From Cellulophaga algicola DSM 14237 (lineage in GTDB: Bacteria > Bacteroidota > Bacteroidia > Flavobacteriales > Flavobacteriaceae), in the NCBI RefSeq assembly GCF_000186265.1, contig NC_014934.1:3658001-3722000 (forward strand): DNA of 64,000 nucleotides. The letters are read 5' to 3'. Positions 41,067-50,652 of this stretch are shown here, one piece after another. The translations under genes were made by a program, and so were the position numbers. Position 1 is the first letter of the stretch. Every line of letters begins with the position of its first letter. The notes below the pieces were generated by a model, which saw nothing but the letters and a program-made list of their open reading frames with translations, was not told the origin of the DNA and made no database searches.

Positions 41067-42916
41067 TCAAGTTTTAATTTAAAAAATACTTTTGTACCTA
41101 TGGGCTTATTACTCTCATCAAATAAATCTTCGATAATAAAAGTTTTTTCTTCGCCCTTTTTTCTCATTTTCAAACGCTCTAAAAAGATAGTTGTTGCATG
41201 TAACTCTTCTGTTATTTTTTCTTTCTTTGCTTTTGTAGATCTTCCTAAACCATTGTCCGAGATTATAAATGACAATCCGTTTTCTTCTTTTGCTACTTTA
41301 AGTAGCAGTACTCCGCCTTCTTTTTTCTCTTTTAACCCGTATTCTATGCCATTTTCAATAAAAGGTTGTACCAACATTGGAGGCACTTTTATTTTAGAGG
41401 TATCTATAGTGTCTTCAATTTCTATGTTATAGCTAAAAGAATAATTAAACCGTAATTGTTGTGTTTCTATATAATTAGAAATCATGGCAATCTCTTTGTC
41501 AAGTGAAATTGCTTCTTTTCGTACATAGTCAAAATTTTGGCGAATTAATTTAGAAAATTTAGCAATATAATTTGATGATTTTATAGCATTGCCCTCTAAT
41601 GTTATATTTTGAATAGCGGCCAATGTGTTAAAAATAAAATGAGGATTCATTTGTACACGCAATAAACGTTGTTCTAATTGTGAAGCTTTATTGGTGGCGC
41701 GTAATTTGGTGTTATAGATATAGAACGCGGTAGCTATAAATAAAAGTATAAATAACAAAACAGTATTTACTAAGAGCCACTGGTTTCTGCTGTTTATTTC
41801 TTTCTGATGGCTGATTTCAGATTCCTTTTGTTTAATTTCATAATTGACATTAGCAAAATTTAAAAGTCTATTTTTTTCCAAACTATTTATACTAAGCTGT
41901 AAGCTGTCTCTAATCTTTTGGTGGTTTAAAGCTTTTGTATAATCTCCGTTCATAATAGAAATAGAAAGCAACTTATCTCTTACTTCTATTTCTTCTTTTA
42001 TATCATTATTAGACGTATAAATGGCTAAGGCTTTCTTATAGTTAACTTCTGCAGAGTCGTTTTCAATTTTTAATAAAAAGAGATTCCCTAAACCTTTATA
42101 AGGCGCTGCATTAATCGATTTTATATTTTTATTTAAAGTAATAGCCCCTCTTAAAAATTTTTCTGCATTTGGGTATATACCTGCTTCTATATAAGTATAC
42201 CCTATATTATTGAGAATGCTGACTAGTGTTTTTGGGTCTTTTTTAGACTGACTTAAAGCCATTGCTTCAGAGAAACTAGCTAAAGCTTTGTTGTATTCTT
42301 TTAATTTTAAATAAACGCTGGCCTTATTTCCTTTTATTGAGATAATTGAGAAAGTATCTGTTCCTTTAGAATATAAACTGTCTATTGCTTTTATATAGGA
42401 TAAAGCCTTGTCATAGTCTTTTAGCTTAAAATGCAATTTGAATAATTGATTATAGGCTTTTCCTTCTATGCGCTCATCTTTTATCAATAGCCCTAATTTC
42501 AAAGCTTTTAGCGCATAAACTTGAGATGTTTCTATATCTCCCATGTGCAAAGACGCTCCGCTTAGGGTAATTAAACTTCTACTTTCATTGTAGTTATCCT
42601 TTAATTCAATAAATAGTTTATTGCATTTTAAATGCGTATTAAATGCTTCTTGATATTTATCATTTAGATATAAGACTTCGCCTTTATTAAACAATACCAT
42701 TGCCCGCTCCAAAGTGTTTAAATTATTACTGTTTTGTAATAAACTATCTAAGGTGATAATGGATTGTGTTGGTTGTGTTTGGCTTATCTGCTCTATAGCT
42801 AACAACTTTTTTTCTATGCTTGGGTGTATTGTATCTTGCTTAGAACAGGCAAAAAATAACATTAAAAAAGAAATGGCAAAACTTAATTGCCATAGGCCTT
42901 TGATTTTTAAAATCAT
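41063..42916 (-). CDS. TPR sensor histidine kinase (LytS/YehU type), lipid-anchored by signal
   Basis: 617 residues. Signal-like start with LMLFFACSK (lipobox-like Cys24). Six or more TPRs from about 35-330, a coiled coil, one transmembrane helix near 380 (WLLVNTVLLFILLFIATAFY) and a His_kinase domain with QMNPHFIFNTL (phosphorylated His) and PMLVQPFIENGIEYGL (N box). This TPR-TM-HK plus LytTR pair is common in Bacteroidota. Stimulus unknown. Overlaps the regulator gene. Confidence 0.9.
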   Translation of the reverse strand: MILKIKGLWQLSFAISFLMLFFACSKQDTIHPSIEKKLLAIEQISQTQPTQSIITLDSLLQNSNNLNTLERAMVLFNKGEVLYLNDKYQEAFNTHLKCNKLFIELKDNYNESRSLITLSGASLHMGDIETSQVYALKALKLGLLIKDERIEGKAYNQLFKLHFKLKDYDKALSYIKAIDSLYSKGTDTFSIISIKGNKASVYLKLKEYNKALASFSEAMALSQSKKDPKTLVSILNNIGYTYIEAGIYPNAEKFLRGAITLNKNIKSINAAPYKGLGNLFLLKIENDSAEVNYKKALAIYTSNNDIKEEIEVRDKLLSISIMNGDYTKALNHQKIRDSLQLSINSLEKNRLLNFANVNYEIKQKESEISHQKEINSRNQWLLVNTVLLFILLFIATAFYIYNTKLRATNKASQLEQRLLRVQMNPHFIFNTLAAIQNITLEGNAIKSSNYIAKFSKLIRQNFDYVRKEAISLDKEIAMISNYIETQQLRFNYSFSYNIEIEDTIDTSKIKVPPMLVQPFIENGIEYGLKEKKEGGVLLLKVAKEENGLSFIISDNGLGRSTKAKKEKITEELHATTIFLERLKMRKKGEEKTFIIEDLFDESNKPIGTKVFFKLKLE

Positions 42917-43122
42917 AAAAAGAAAACTGGATATATTATCAATAAGCTAAAATAAGAAAACATCAATGTTTAACAGGGAAATTTAGTATTAAAACTTTCT
43001 AAATAACAACACTTAAAAATAGATAAGTCTTGAAGAATAAAAATTGTGTTAAATTTTAATAAGATAATTTTTAATTAGACAAAATTGTTATTTTTGTCGA
43101 AAATTAAACAAATTATACAGAT

Positions 43123-43725
43123 ATGTCGAACATGACCAAAGATGAATTTGTGAAAAATCAAATTATAGAAGCATCTAAAGAAGTCTTTAAGCAGTATGGG
43201 TATAAAAATGCCAAAATGGAACATATAGCCAAAGCATCAGGAAAGGGGAGGAGTACCTTATATTATTATTACAAAAATAAAGATGATGTATTTCGGGCTT
43301 TTGTAAATGATTTCTATCAGGCTATGTTTGATAGTTTTAGTTCAAAATTAACTAGAAAAAATACTGTTGAAGAAAACTTTTCAATTTATACGGAAGAACG
43401 CATAAATCATTTGAAAGCAGGAATGGAGGCTTATAATAATTTATTGTCAGATTTAAAACAAGATGTAGATTTCATCTCTCACCTTTTAATTAATTTTAGA
43501 GAGAAAGAGATTAAACTAATAGAAAACTGCTTAAAATGGGCTATAGAGAAAAAAGAAATAACACCAATAGCGGAAGAAAATTTTAGCTTTCTAGCCTTGG
43601 CGATTGTAACAACAACGAGCAGTATAGAAAAAGAAATTTATTTGTATGAGACCATCAAAGGCGATGTTTCAACAAGAATAAAGTGGATCAACCAATTAAT
43701 TATAAAGTCATTAAAAAGTAACTAA
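43123..43725 (+). CDS. TetR-family regulator of the efflux operon
   Basis: 200 residues. N-terminal TetR HTH (YKNAKMEHIAKASGKGRSTL, YYYYKNKDDVF) and a helical ligand-binding C-terminal half. Its stop is 1 bp before the adaptor gene, so it heads the RND operon and likely represses it. The promoter lies in the 200 bp between this gene and the divergent kinase gene. Confidence 0.85.
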   Translation: MSNMTKDEFVKNQIIEASKEVFKQYGYKNAKMEHIAKASGKGRSTLYYYYKNKDDVFRAFVNDFYQAMFDSFSSKLTRKNTVEENFSIYTEERINHLKAGMEAYNNLLSDLKQDVDFISHLLINFREKEIKLIENCLKWAIEKKEITPIAEENFSFLALAIVTTTSSIEKEIYLYETIKGDVSTRIKWINQLIIKSLKSN

Positions 43726-43726
43726 A

Positions 43727-44785
43727 ATGTCAAATAAACAACTTTTATTATCAATCTTATTAGGGTTTTTAATGGTCTCTTGTGGAGAAGAAGTAAGCAC
43801 AAAAAAAATAAATCCGGTAGGGGTAGCAACGATTACCATTGGTGGAGAGAATGTAGGTGCGGGTACTACAAATAGCTATCCAGGAATTATAAAATCATCT
43901 AAAACAACAAACCTTAGCTTTCAAGTTGCTGGTGCTATTACATCTTTACGTGTAGATCTTGGAGATTATGTAAAAAAAGGAACAATAATAGCCTCAATAG
44001 ACCCATCCACCTATAAAGAACAATATGAAGCGAGTAAAGCTCAGGCAAATCTTGCCAAAGAGAATTATACGCGTATAAATAATGTGTTTGAGAAAGGAAG
44101 TATTGCAGAAATACGAATGATTGAAGCTAGATCTAGCTACAAACAAGCACAAGCGGCAGCGAATGCAGCCCAACAAAACTTAAATAAAACAACCATTAGT
44201 GCCCCTTTTGATGGGTATGTTGGTAAAAAATTAACGGAATCGGGAGCTGTTGCTTCTCCAGGAATGCCAGTAATAGAACTTATCGCTATTTTAAAAGTAC
44301 ACGCTATAGTTTCATTATCTGATCAAGAAATAAATACCTATAAAACGGGGAGTAGTGCACTAGTGTATATAGCAGCATTAAATAAAACGTTTCCTGGGAA
44401 ACTAACAGAAATTGCAGTACAGTCCGGGAATCAAAATCCTGTTTATGAAGCTAAAATAACTATCGATAATACTGCAAATCTATTAAAGCCAGGAATGACT
44501 TGTACCACAACTATAGAAGGGGCTACTGCTAATTCTGATTCAGACTCCAATACTATTTTAATAAAACTTCCTGTTGATGTGGTCTCTATTACAGATGAAG
44601 GAGACAATTTTGTTTTTATTGTTGATGAGCAAAACAATACTGCACAACGTAAAATAGTTGAAATAGGTAAACTTTATAATGATGGTATCGCCATAACGAA
44701 AGGATTACGTAAGGGCGATAAAGTGATTACATCTGGCTATCATAAACTTACCAATAATACCCCTATAAATATTTTAAGCAATTAA
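43727..44785 (+). CDS. RND efflux periplasmic adaptor (membrane fusion protein)
   Basis: 352 residues. Lipoprotein-type signal with LLGFLMVSC. Barrel-sandwich/lipoyl halves around VDLGDYVKKGTIIASID and ISAPFDGYVGKKL, helical hairpin between them (ASYKQAQAAANAA-like), beta-barrel and MP domains behind. Connects the inner-membrane pump to the TolC-like channel encoded downstream. Position between TetR and pump genes fits. Confidence 0.9.
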   Translation: MSNKQLLLSILLGFLMVSCGEEVSTKKINPVGVATITIGGENVGAGTTNSYPGIIKSSKTTNLSFQVAGAITSLRVDLGDYVKKGTIIASIDPSTYKEQYEASKAQANLAKENYTRINNVFEKGSIAEIRMIEARSSYKQAQAAANAAQQNLNKTTISAPFDGYVGKKLTESGAVASPGMPVIELIAILKVHAIVSLSDQEINTYKTGSSALVYIAALNKTFPGKLTEIAVQSGNQNPVYEAKITIDNTANLLKPGMTCTTTIEGATANSDSDSNTILIKLPVDVVSITDEGDNFVFIVDEQNNTAQRKIVEIGKLYNDGIAITKGLRKGDKVITSGYHKLTNNTPINILSN

Positions 44786-44788
44786 AAG

Positions 44789-47700
44789 ATGAAAGAAAAA
44801 AAATCACTTATAGCTTGGGGAATGAAAAATAAAGCATTCCCCATAGCTTTAGCAGTTACATTTTTCATTATTGGCTTATTGGGGCTTACTAATATGTCTA
44901 GAAATGAGTTTCCTGATTTTACTATGAGAACAGGTCTTGTGGTAGGTTTTTATCCTGGAGCGAGTGCAGAAGAGGTAGAAGCACAACTTACCTCAAAGCT
45001 GGAGGAATATTTATTTAGTTATAATGAAGTAGATAAGATAAAAACGTATTCCTATTCTCAAAACGGAATGAGTTATGTGTACTTAGAAGTTTCTAATAAA
45101 GTGAGTAAAGATGAAACCCAGCAATTTTGGAATAAACTAAAAAACAATCTTTTTATATTTCAACAAACATCTTTGCCTTCTGGGGTAAAAGGCGTTGTGG
45201 TTAATAGTGATTTTGGGAATACAGCTGCAATGATTTTGGCGGTAGAGTCTAAAACTAGGCCTTATAAAGATTTACAATTACATGTAGAAGAAATTATAGA
45301 TAATCTAAGGCAAATAGACCGTATGGCTAAGGTGAGCTATTCAGGTGGACTTAAAGAACAGATTGCAGTATATGCAGATCCAAATAGATTAGCTCAATTT
45401 GGGATTAGTCCTGCGATGCTTATGCAGAGCCTAAAGACAGAAGGTAGTATAAAACCAGCAGGAACTTTAGAAGGCGATAGGATTGATTATCCAATACATA
45501 TCAATGCATCTTTGACTAATATAGCAGCTGTAGCCCAACATATTATTAAATCAGATGAGAATGGTAGCGTTGTAAGGATAAGTGATGTGGCAAAGGTAAA
45601 ACGTGAATACGAAGATCCAGATGCTTACGTACAAACCAATGGCTCCAAAGGAATCATTATTACCTTAGAGATGACGAAAGGAAATAATATTGTTCATTTT
45701 GGGGAAGAGATTAAAGAACACTTAGCTCAGTTAGAGCAAAATTTACCAGACGATATTAGCATTAGAACTATTGCAGATCAACCAGAAGCTGTAGACCATT
45801 CTATTAGTCATTTTATGAAAGAGTTTGGTTATGCCTTGTTAGGTGTTATTTTGGTAAGTATGTTATTGTTGCCCTTTCGCGTAGCATCTTTAGCCGCAGC
45901 GACTATCCCTATTACAATTGCAGCGACTTTGGCAGTCATGTACATTTTTGGAATGGAGCTAAATACCGTTACACTAGCCGCATTAATTGTAGTGTTAGGT
46001 ATCGTGGTAGATGACCCTATTGTAGTCATTGATAATTATATAGAAAAATTAGACGAAGGTAAAACAAGATGGGAAGCGGCTTATGAAAGTGCAACGGAGT
46101 TATTTCCATCAGTATTTACGGCAACATTAGCCATTTCGGCAACATTTTTTCCTCTGATGTTTTTTATGAGCGGAACGGCGAAAGATTTCTTAAGTACGTT
46201 TCCGTTTACTATTTCTATAGCACTATTCTTATCCTTAACAATATCTATTTTACTTGTACCACATATGAATACGGTATTTATTAAGAAAGGATTGCATTCT
46301 GATAAAAAAGAAGGAGAGGAGCATAAAAAATCTATGTTAGATTACATTCAATCGTTTTTTAATAAGAGTGTTGAAAAGGCGATGGAGCATTATAAAATTA
46401 CTGTTTTAGCAGGGGTTTTATCTATTGTGTTAGGAGTCATGATTTTCTCCAATGTAAGTGAAGAATTATTCCCTATCGTAGAACGAAATCAATTTGCAGT
46501 AGAAGTCAATTTAAGTAAAGGCAGTAATTTAGAAGAGACCGCGAAAATTGTTAATGCGTTTGAAAAAGTTTTAGCTAAAGATGAGCGTATTGTAAACTAT
46601 ACCAGCTTTATTGGTGAAAGTTCGCCAAGATTTCACATGGTTTATGCCCCAAATTTACCCGCTAAAAATTATGCCCAAATATTGGTTACCACAACATCTA
46701 ACGATGATACAGAAGCCGTTCTTAAAGAGTATGATACAAAGTATGCTCAAATGTTTCCCAATGCCTATTTAAGAATGAAACAGCTTAACATGGTAGGGAA
46801 GCCTGCGGCTATTGAAATTAAACTTTACGGGAATAATATTTCGGAAATAAAAAAATATGGAGATTCTATCATCAACCTATCAAGAGAAACCCCACAAACA
46901 ATTTGGTCTAGAACAGATTATGGAGAAATGTATAGTAAGGTCGGTATTGCTATTAAAGAAGATCAAGCAACACAAGCCGGAATAACTAAGGATGATATTG
47001 CTAATACTATTGCAATGCATATGGAAGGCTTACAGGCAGCCCAAATTTACGAGGGTAATTATGCGGTAAATATTAAAGTAAAATCTGAAAATAATACCGC
47101 TACAACCATTTCAGATTTACAGCAACTTTCTGTAATTGTACCAAGAACGGGTAAAACAATACCGCTGACTCAAGTTGCTACGATTAAACCAGAATGGGAA
47201 CAACAGCAAATTGTAAGACAAAATGGTATGCGTTGTTTAACCGTTAGAGTAGATATTGAAAAAGGTGCTGTTGCAAATGTAGTTCTAAGTAAAATTATGC
47301 CTAAAATAGAGACGCTACATATACCTAGTACTATTAAAGTTGCCTATGGTGGTGAACAAGAATTGTCAGAGGAAAACTTACTTCCTATGGGGATTTCTCT
47401 AATGGTTAGTGTGGTACTAATTATTTTAATTCTTATTTGGCACTTTAAATCTTATAAACATGCTTTTTTAAGTTTTATTACCATGCCACTAAGTATACTA
47501 GGTGCTGCAATTGGGTTGTTGTTAATGCAATATCCATTCGGATTCACATCATTTTTAGGAATATTAGCACTATGTGGTATTGTTGTGCGGAACGGTATTA
47601 TCCTTATTGACTATGCTGATGAGTTGTATAACCACCATGGAAAAACAATAAAACAAGCAGCAATACTTTCTGCACAACGCAGAATGAGACCTATATTTTT

Positions 47701-47887
47701 AACCTCGGCAGCTGCGGCTGTAGGTGTAACGCCGATGATTATTAGTAGATCTAGTTTATGGGGGCCTTTAGGTACTGTTATTGCATTCGGACTTTTAGTC
47801 TCTATGGTATTAACGCTGTTTGTTCTTCCAATACTTTATTGGTTGTTCTTTAGAGCAGATGAAGTGCAAAAAGAAATAAAAGAATAA
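44789..47887 (+). CDS. RND multidrug efflux pump, inner-membrane subunit
   Basis: 1032 residues, full AcrB-family length, with 12 expected transmembrane helices in two halves (PFRVASLAAATIPITIAATL, GIVVDDPIVVIDNYIEKLDE with the conserved proton-relay Asp pair, then the second half from about 860). Periplasmic porter loops between. HAE1-type rather than heavy-metal type: the DD pair in TM4 is AcrB-like. 3 bp after the adaptor gene. Substrate range unknown. Confidence 0.92.
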   Translation: MKEKKSLIAWGMKNKAFPIALAVTFFIIGLLGLTNMSRNEFPDFTMRTGLVVGFYPGASAEEVEAQLTSKLEEYLFSYNEVDKIKTYSYSQNGMSYVYLEVSNKVSKDETQQFWNKLKNNLFIFQQTSLPSGVKGVVVNSDFGNTAAMILAVESKTRPYKDLQLHVEEIIDNLRQIDRMAKVSYSGGLKEQIAVYADPNRLAQFGISPAMLMQSLKTEGSIKPAGTLEGDRIDYPIHINASLTNIAAVAQHIIKSDENGSVVRISDVAKVKREYEDPDAYVQTNGSKGIIITLEMTKGNNIVHFGEEIKEHLAQLEQNLPDDISIRTIADQPEAVDHSISHFMKEFGYALLGVILVSMLLLPFRVASLAAATIPITIAATLAVMYIFGMELNTVTLAALIVVLGIVVDDPIVVIDNYIEKLDEGKTRWEAAYESATELFPSVFTATLAISATFFPLMFFMSGTAKDFLSTFPFTISIALFLSLTISILLVPHMNTVFIKKGLHSDKKEGEEHKKSMLDYIQSFFNKSVEKAMEHYKITVLAGVLSIVLGVMIFSNVSEELFPIVERNQFAVEVNLSKGSNLEETAKIVNAFEKVLAKDERIVNYTSFIGESSPRFHMVYAPNLPAKNYAQILVTTTSNDDTEAVLKEYDTKYAQMFPNAYLRMKQLNMVGKPAAIEIKLYGNNISEIKKYGDSIINLSRETPQTIWSRTDYGEMYSKVGIAIKEDQATQAGITKDDIANTIAMHMEGLQAAQIYEGNYAVNIKVKSENNTATTISDLQQLSVIVPRTGKTIPLTQVATIKPEWEQQQIVRQNGMRCLTVRVDIEKGAVANVVLSKIMPKIETLHIPSTIKVAYGGEQELSEENLLPMGISLMVSVVLIILILIWHFKSYKHAFLSFITMPLSILGAAIGLLLMQYPFGFTSFLGILALCGIVVRNGIILIDYADELYNHHGKTIKQAAILSAQRRMRPIFLTSAAAAVGVTPMIISRSSLWGPLGTVIAFGLLVSMVLTLFVLPILYWLFFRADEVQKEIKE

Positions 47888-47922
47888 GAAGATAAAATTA
47901 TTTGAATATAATATTTGAGATT

Positions 47923-49248
47923 ATGAATAAACATAAGTCAGCCACAATACTAGTAATGCTTGTAATTTTATTTTTGTTTGGGTATAGTTCCAGTTACGCT
48001 CAAGAAAAGCCATTGAATTTGGAAGCTTTAAAAAAATCTGCCTTACAGTATAGTCGTACTATAAAGAATGATTCGCTACGTGTTGAGCGAGCAGAATTGG
48101 TGAAAAAAGAGGCTTTTGATACTTATTTTCCAGAAGTGAGTGCTAACGGATTTGCTTTATATGGTTTTGAATATTTAGTACCAGCAATACCTACTTATTT
48201 ACCTAATGGGATTGATAATTTATATAGTTTAGGTGCAACTGCCACACAGCCAATATATACAGGCGGAAAAATAAAGTTAGGGAACAAGCTGGCAGATTTG
48301 CAGTTAGACAGTCAGAGAATAAGTAGTAAAACCGCTATAGACTCCGTAGTATTAAATACAGAGCTAAAGTTTTGGCAGCTTCTTAAAATACAAGAACAGC
48401 TAAAAGTAGTAAAGGCAGGGAAAACGTATTTGAATGAACTCTTAAAACAACAGGAAGATTTATTGTATGAAGGATTAATTTCTAAGAGTCAATTATTACA
48501 AGTAAAAGTAGAAAAAAGCGGTGTTCTCGTGAATGAATTGGAACTGTCTAATTTTAGAAAAATAGCTTTGTTAGACTTGTCTTTATATGTGGGCATTCCG
48601 TTTGATACTACGCTCGTAGCCGAAAAAGGATTTAATGAAAATGTCATCCCTGCAGATTTGGTGTATGCAAGTCCGACTATTGATTTACCCAATAATAAAT
48701 TTTATCAATTATCAGAAAAACAGGTTAGTGCTGCAAATTTGCAAGTAAAAAATGAAAAAGCAGATTTATTACCACAAATAGCCATAGGAATAAATGCTAC
48801 AAAACTCGGGACATTTACGAATGACTTTAATACCGCAATACAACCCATTGCATTTGGGACGCTATCTATTCCTATATCTGCTTTTTGGGGAAAAGAGAAA
48901 AAACAAATCAAACAGCGAGAGATAGATGTACAAATAGCAGAGAATAGTAGAGATGAGGTTAAAGATCAATTGACTAAATATATTATGAAAAACTGGTATG
49001 ACTTACAAACGGCAAATAAGCACATTCAGTATTCAAAAGATAAAGTAGCATACGCTATCCAAAACTTAAAATCTCAAAGAGATAATTATGACAGTGGTTT
49101 AAGCAACTTGACAGATCTATTGAATGCAAGGCAAACAAAAGAAGAAGCAGATGCTGCTATTGTGAATGCTATTGCGGATTATAAACAAAAAGAAGCCACG
49201 TACTTATATAGTATTAATGAACTCCCGATTCCCAATTTAGATAATTAA
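47923..49248 (+). CDS. TolC-family outer-membrane channel
   Basis: 441 residues from ATG 47923 (a TTG-start extension upstream is less likely). Signal peptide ending near FLFGYSSSYAQE. Two OEP repeats of coiled-coil/beta segments (LYSLGATATQPIYTGGKIKL, FGTLSIPISAFWGKEKKQIK, NYDSGLSNLTDLLNARQTK). Last gene of the efflux operon. Spans the outer membrane and periplasm. Confidence 0.9.
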   Translation: MNKHKSATILVMLVILFLFGYSSSYAQEKPLNLEALKKSALQYSRTIKNDSLRVERAELVKKEAFDTYFPEVSANGFALYGFEYLVPAIPTYLPNGIDNLYSLGATATQPIYTGGKIKLGNKLADLQLDSQRISSKTAIDSVVLNTELKFWQLLKIQEQLKVVKAGKTYLNELLKQQEDLLYEGLISKSQLLQVKVEKSGVLVNELELSNFRKIALLDLSLYVGIPFDTTLVAEKGFNENVIPADLVYASPTIDLPNNKFYQLSEKQVSAANLQVKNEKADLLPQIAIGINATKLGTFTNDFNTAIQPIAFGTLSIPISAFWGKEKKQIKQREIDVQIAENSRDEVKDQLTKYIMKNWYDLQTANKHIQYSKDKVAYAIQNLKSQRDNYDSGLSNLTDLLNARQTKEEADAAIVNAIADYKQKEATYLYSINELPIPNLDN

Positions 49249-49256
49249 GCTGTTAT

Positions 49257-49302
49257 AAGGCTATTGATAGACTGATAAACTCATTTAGTCAATGGCTTTT
49301 TT
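49257..49302 (+). terminator. Terminator after the efflux operon
   Basis: GGCTATTGATAGACT pairs with AGTCAATGGC across a short loop, followed by TTTTTT. Confidence 0.65.
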
Positions 49303-49614
49303 AAAATATAGTTTGATGAGCTTTCTCGTAATTACGTTTAGTCTTTTTGCTAAGGTATGATGTTTTAATTTTACTTAGAATATTTGCTTGGGTATCATTA
49401 CTATTTGATAAGCATTAAAACCTGTTTTTAGAAATATTTTTTTTACTTGAAATTTCTTTTGATTTATGGGGGCAAAACAGTACAGATGAAGATAACTACT
49501 ACTGTAAAAACACCTATATTTTGTCCTTATCATCTAAAAAATTAACCTTTTCATTACTGCTATTAAATCCTTGAATTAATTGATATACGTTTGGAATTTG
49601 CGTCTCAAGCCTAG
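49303..49614. other. Intergenic stretch, nothing recognised
   Basis: About 310 bp of AT-rich DNA between the efflux operon and a minus-strand gene. No ORF, repeat or hairpin worth naming. Confidence 0.5.
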
Positions 49615-50097
49615 TTAAAATATCTTCAGAGATATTATTTCTACTAAAAGGTACATTTTTAATATACTCTTGAATTTGGCCGGCATTTCTTCCATATTTA
49701 TAATCGTATGGAAACCTTCCGTCTGCATCAATTTTAGTGTTTTGAAATACATTACTTTTTCAATGTTCAATTTTAATACTTTTAAGATTCTTTTATTTTC
49801 TTTAAAATGGAATATTTTCTCTTTGGTGTTATTTTTATCTGAACATTTACATTCAAAAGGCTGATTCTTTTTAAGCCAAACATCAAATTCATTTTTGTCT
49901 TTGATAACTTGATGTTTGTCAAATTGTAAATCGGATATTTTTATTGGAAATCCTGTCATACATAATTTATCACAAACAACCTTTAATCTAGTCTGATGAA
50001 AATTCCCAAAAGTACTTTTATCACCAAAATGGTCTTGACCAAACAATTCTATTGTATCGGAATCTTGAAATTCAATTTTGTGTTCAAACTCGAACAT
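49615..50097 (-). CDS. Unknown single-gene protein resembling array cassettes
   Basis: 160 residues, Lys/Phe rich, no signal peptide; segments FEFEHKIEFQDSDTIELFG and FECKCSDKNNTKEKI. No family recognised. Its upstream region (GTAACAATTATATAATAAAC then ACATGTTC) matches that of the gene at 25433-26764, so the two share a promoter-type element although the proteins are unrelated. Possibly a lone transferred gene. Confidence 0.5.
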   Translation of the reverse strand: MFEFEHKIEFQDSDTIELFGQDHFGDKSTFGNFHQTRLKVVCDKLCMTGFPIKISDLQFDKHQVIKDKNEFDVWLKKNQPFECKCSDKNNTKEKIFHFKENKRILKVLKLNIEKVMYFKTLKLMQTEGFHTIINMEEMPAKFKSILKMYLLVEIISLKIF

Positions 50098-50120
50098 TTT
50101 TTAGTAATTGCAGGTAACAA

Positions 50121-50141
50121 TTATATAATAAACACATGTTC
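50121..50141. promoter_or_regulatory. Degenerate copy of the GAACATATGTTC element
   Basis: AAACACATGTTC follows TAACAATTATATAATA, the same flank as the perfect copy at 26766-26793. Two mismatches to the palindrome. Confidence 0.4.
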
Positions 50142-50254
50142 TTTATATCTTTTATATAATATGTTGAAAAAGCTAAGTTTTTGTTTTGGTAAAAAAGATA
50201 AGTGTTATACGCTAAGTTAAGTGTTTATTAGAATAATAAGGCTACGTAGAAGGT

Positions 50255-50377
50255 TTATGGTTGTAGGACAGCAACAATTAAGTAGATTAGAAAACCTACC
50301 AAAATAGCTGCAAATTGAAATGAACCTGATGTGGTTCTGTTTTCAATTATAAATTCTTTTATTTTTTTGAATACCAT
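50255..50377 (-). CDS. Small single-TM protein (40 residues)
   Basis: Starts at ATG 50377 and ends at TAA 50255. A charged head (VFKKIKEFIIENRTTSG) is followed by one strong membrane helix (FAAILVGFLIYLIVAVLQ). The composition and clean start-stop suggest a real small membrane protein between the unknown gene and dinB. Function unknown. Confidence 0.45.
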   Translation of the reverse strand: MVFKKIKEFIIENRTTSGSFQFAAILVGFLIYLIVAVLQP

Positions 50378-50614
50378 ACTTTAAATAGAGTACTTTTTTT
50401 TAAGTATGGAACCCTAGTTGCTTATTTATGAGGTCTCTAAATTAATAAATCCGTTAAATAATGTACCTGTTTCTGGTACGCCTAAAGTACTCTTGTTTGG
50501 TTGTTGTAAGTCCACTAGTTATTATGCTGCATGTACTCTTCTTTTAAATGCACTACAAATAGCCTTGTTAATAACAATAGTGTTAAACTTCTTCTTAGCA
50601 AGTAAAAAATAATT
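50378..50614. other. Intergenic stretch upstream of dinB
   Basis: Nothing convincing. A short hydrophobic plus-strand ORF (50418-50612) has no family signal and ends just before the operator; I do not accept it. Confidence 0.4.
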
Positions 50615-50650
50615 AATTTTGGAAATATTCCATAATAATGGAATTTATCC
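50615..50650 (+). promoter_or_regulatory. Double-dyad operator of dinB-dnaE
   Basis: TGGAAATATTCCA (50620-50632) and TGGAATTTATCC (50639-50650), 19 bp apart start to start. The pair matches that upstream of the UvrD-like gene (59946-59977). It lies directly before the dinB start, and the second dyad overlaps a rejected upstream ATG (50638), which supports ATG 50653. Regulator not identified. Confidence 0.6.
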
Positions 50651-50652
50651 TA

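Noticed and set aside
50418-50612. Hydrophobic 64-codon plus-strand ORF before dinB
   Set aside because: No family signal, unusual cysteine content and it abuts the dinB operator region.
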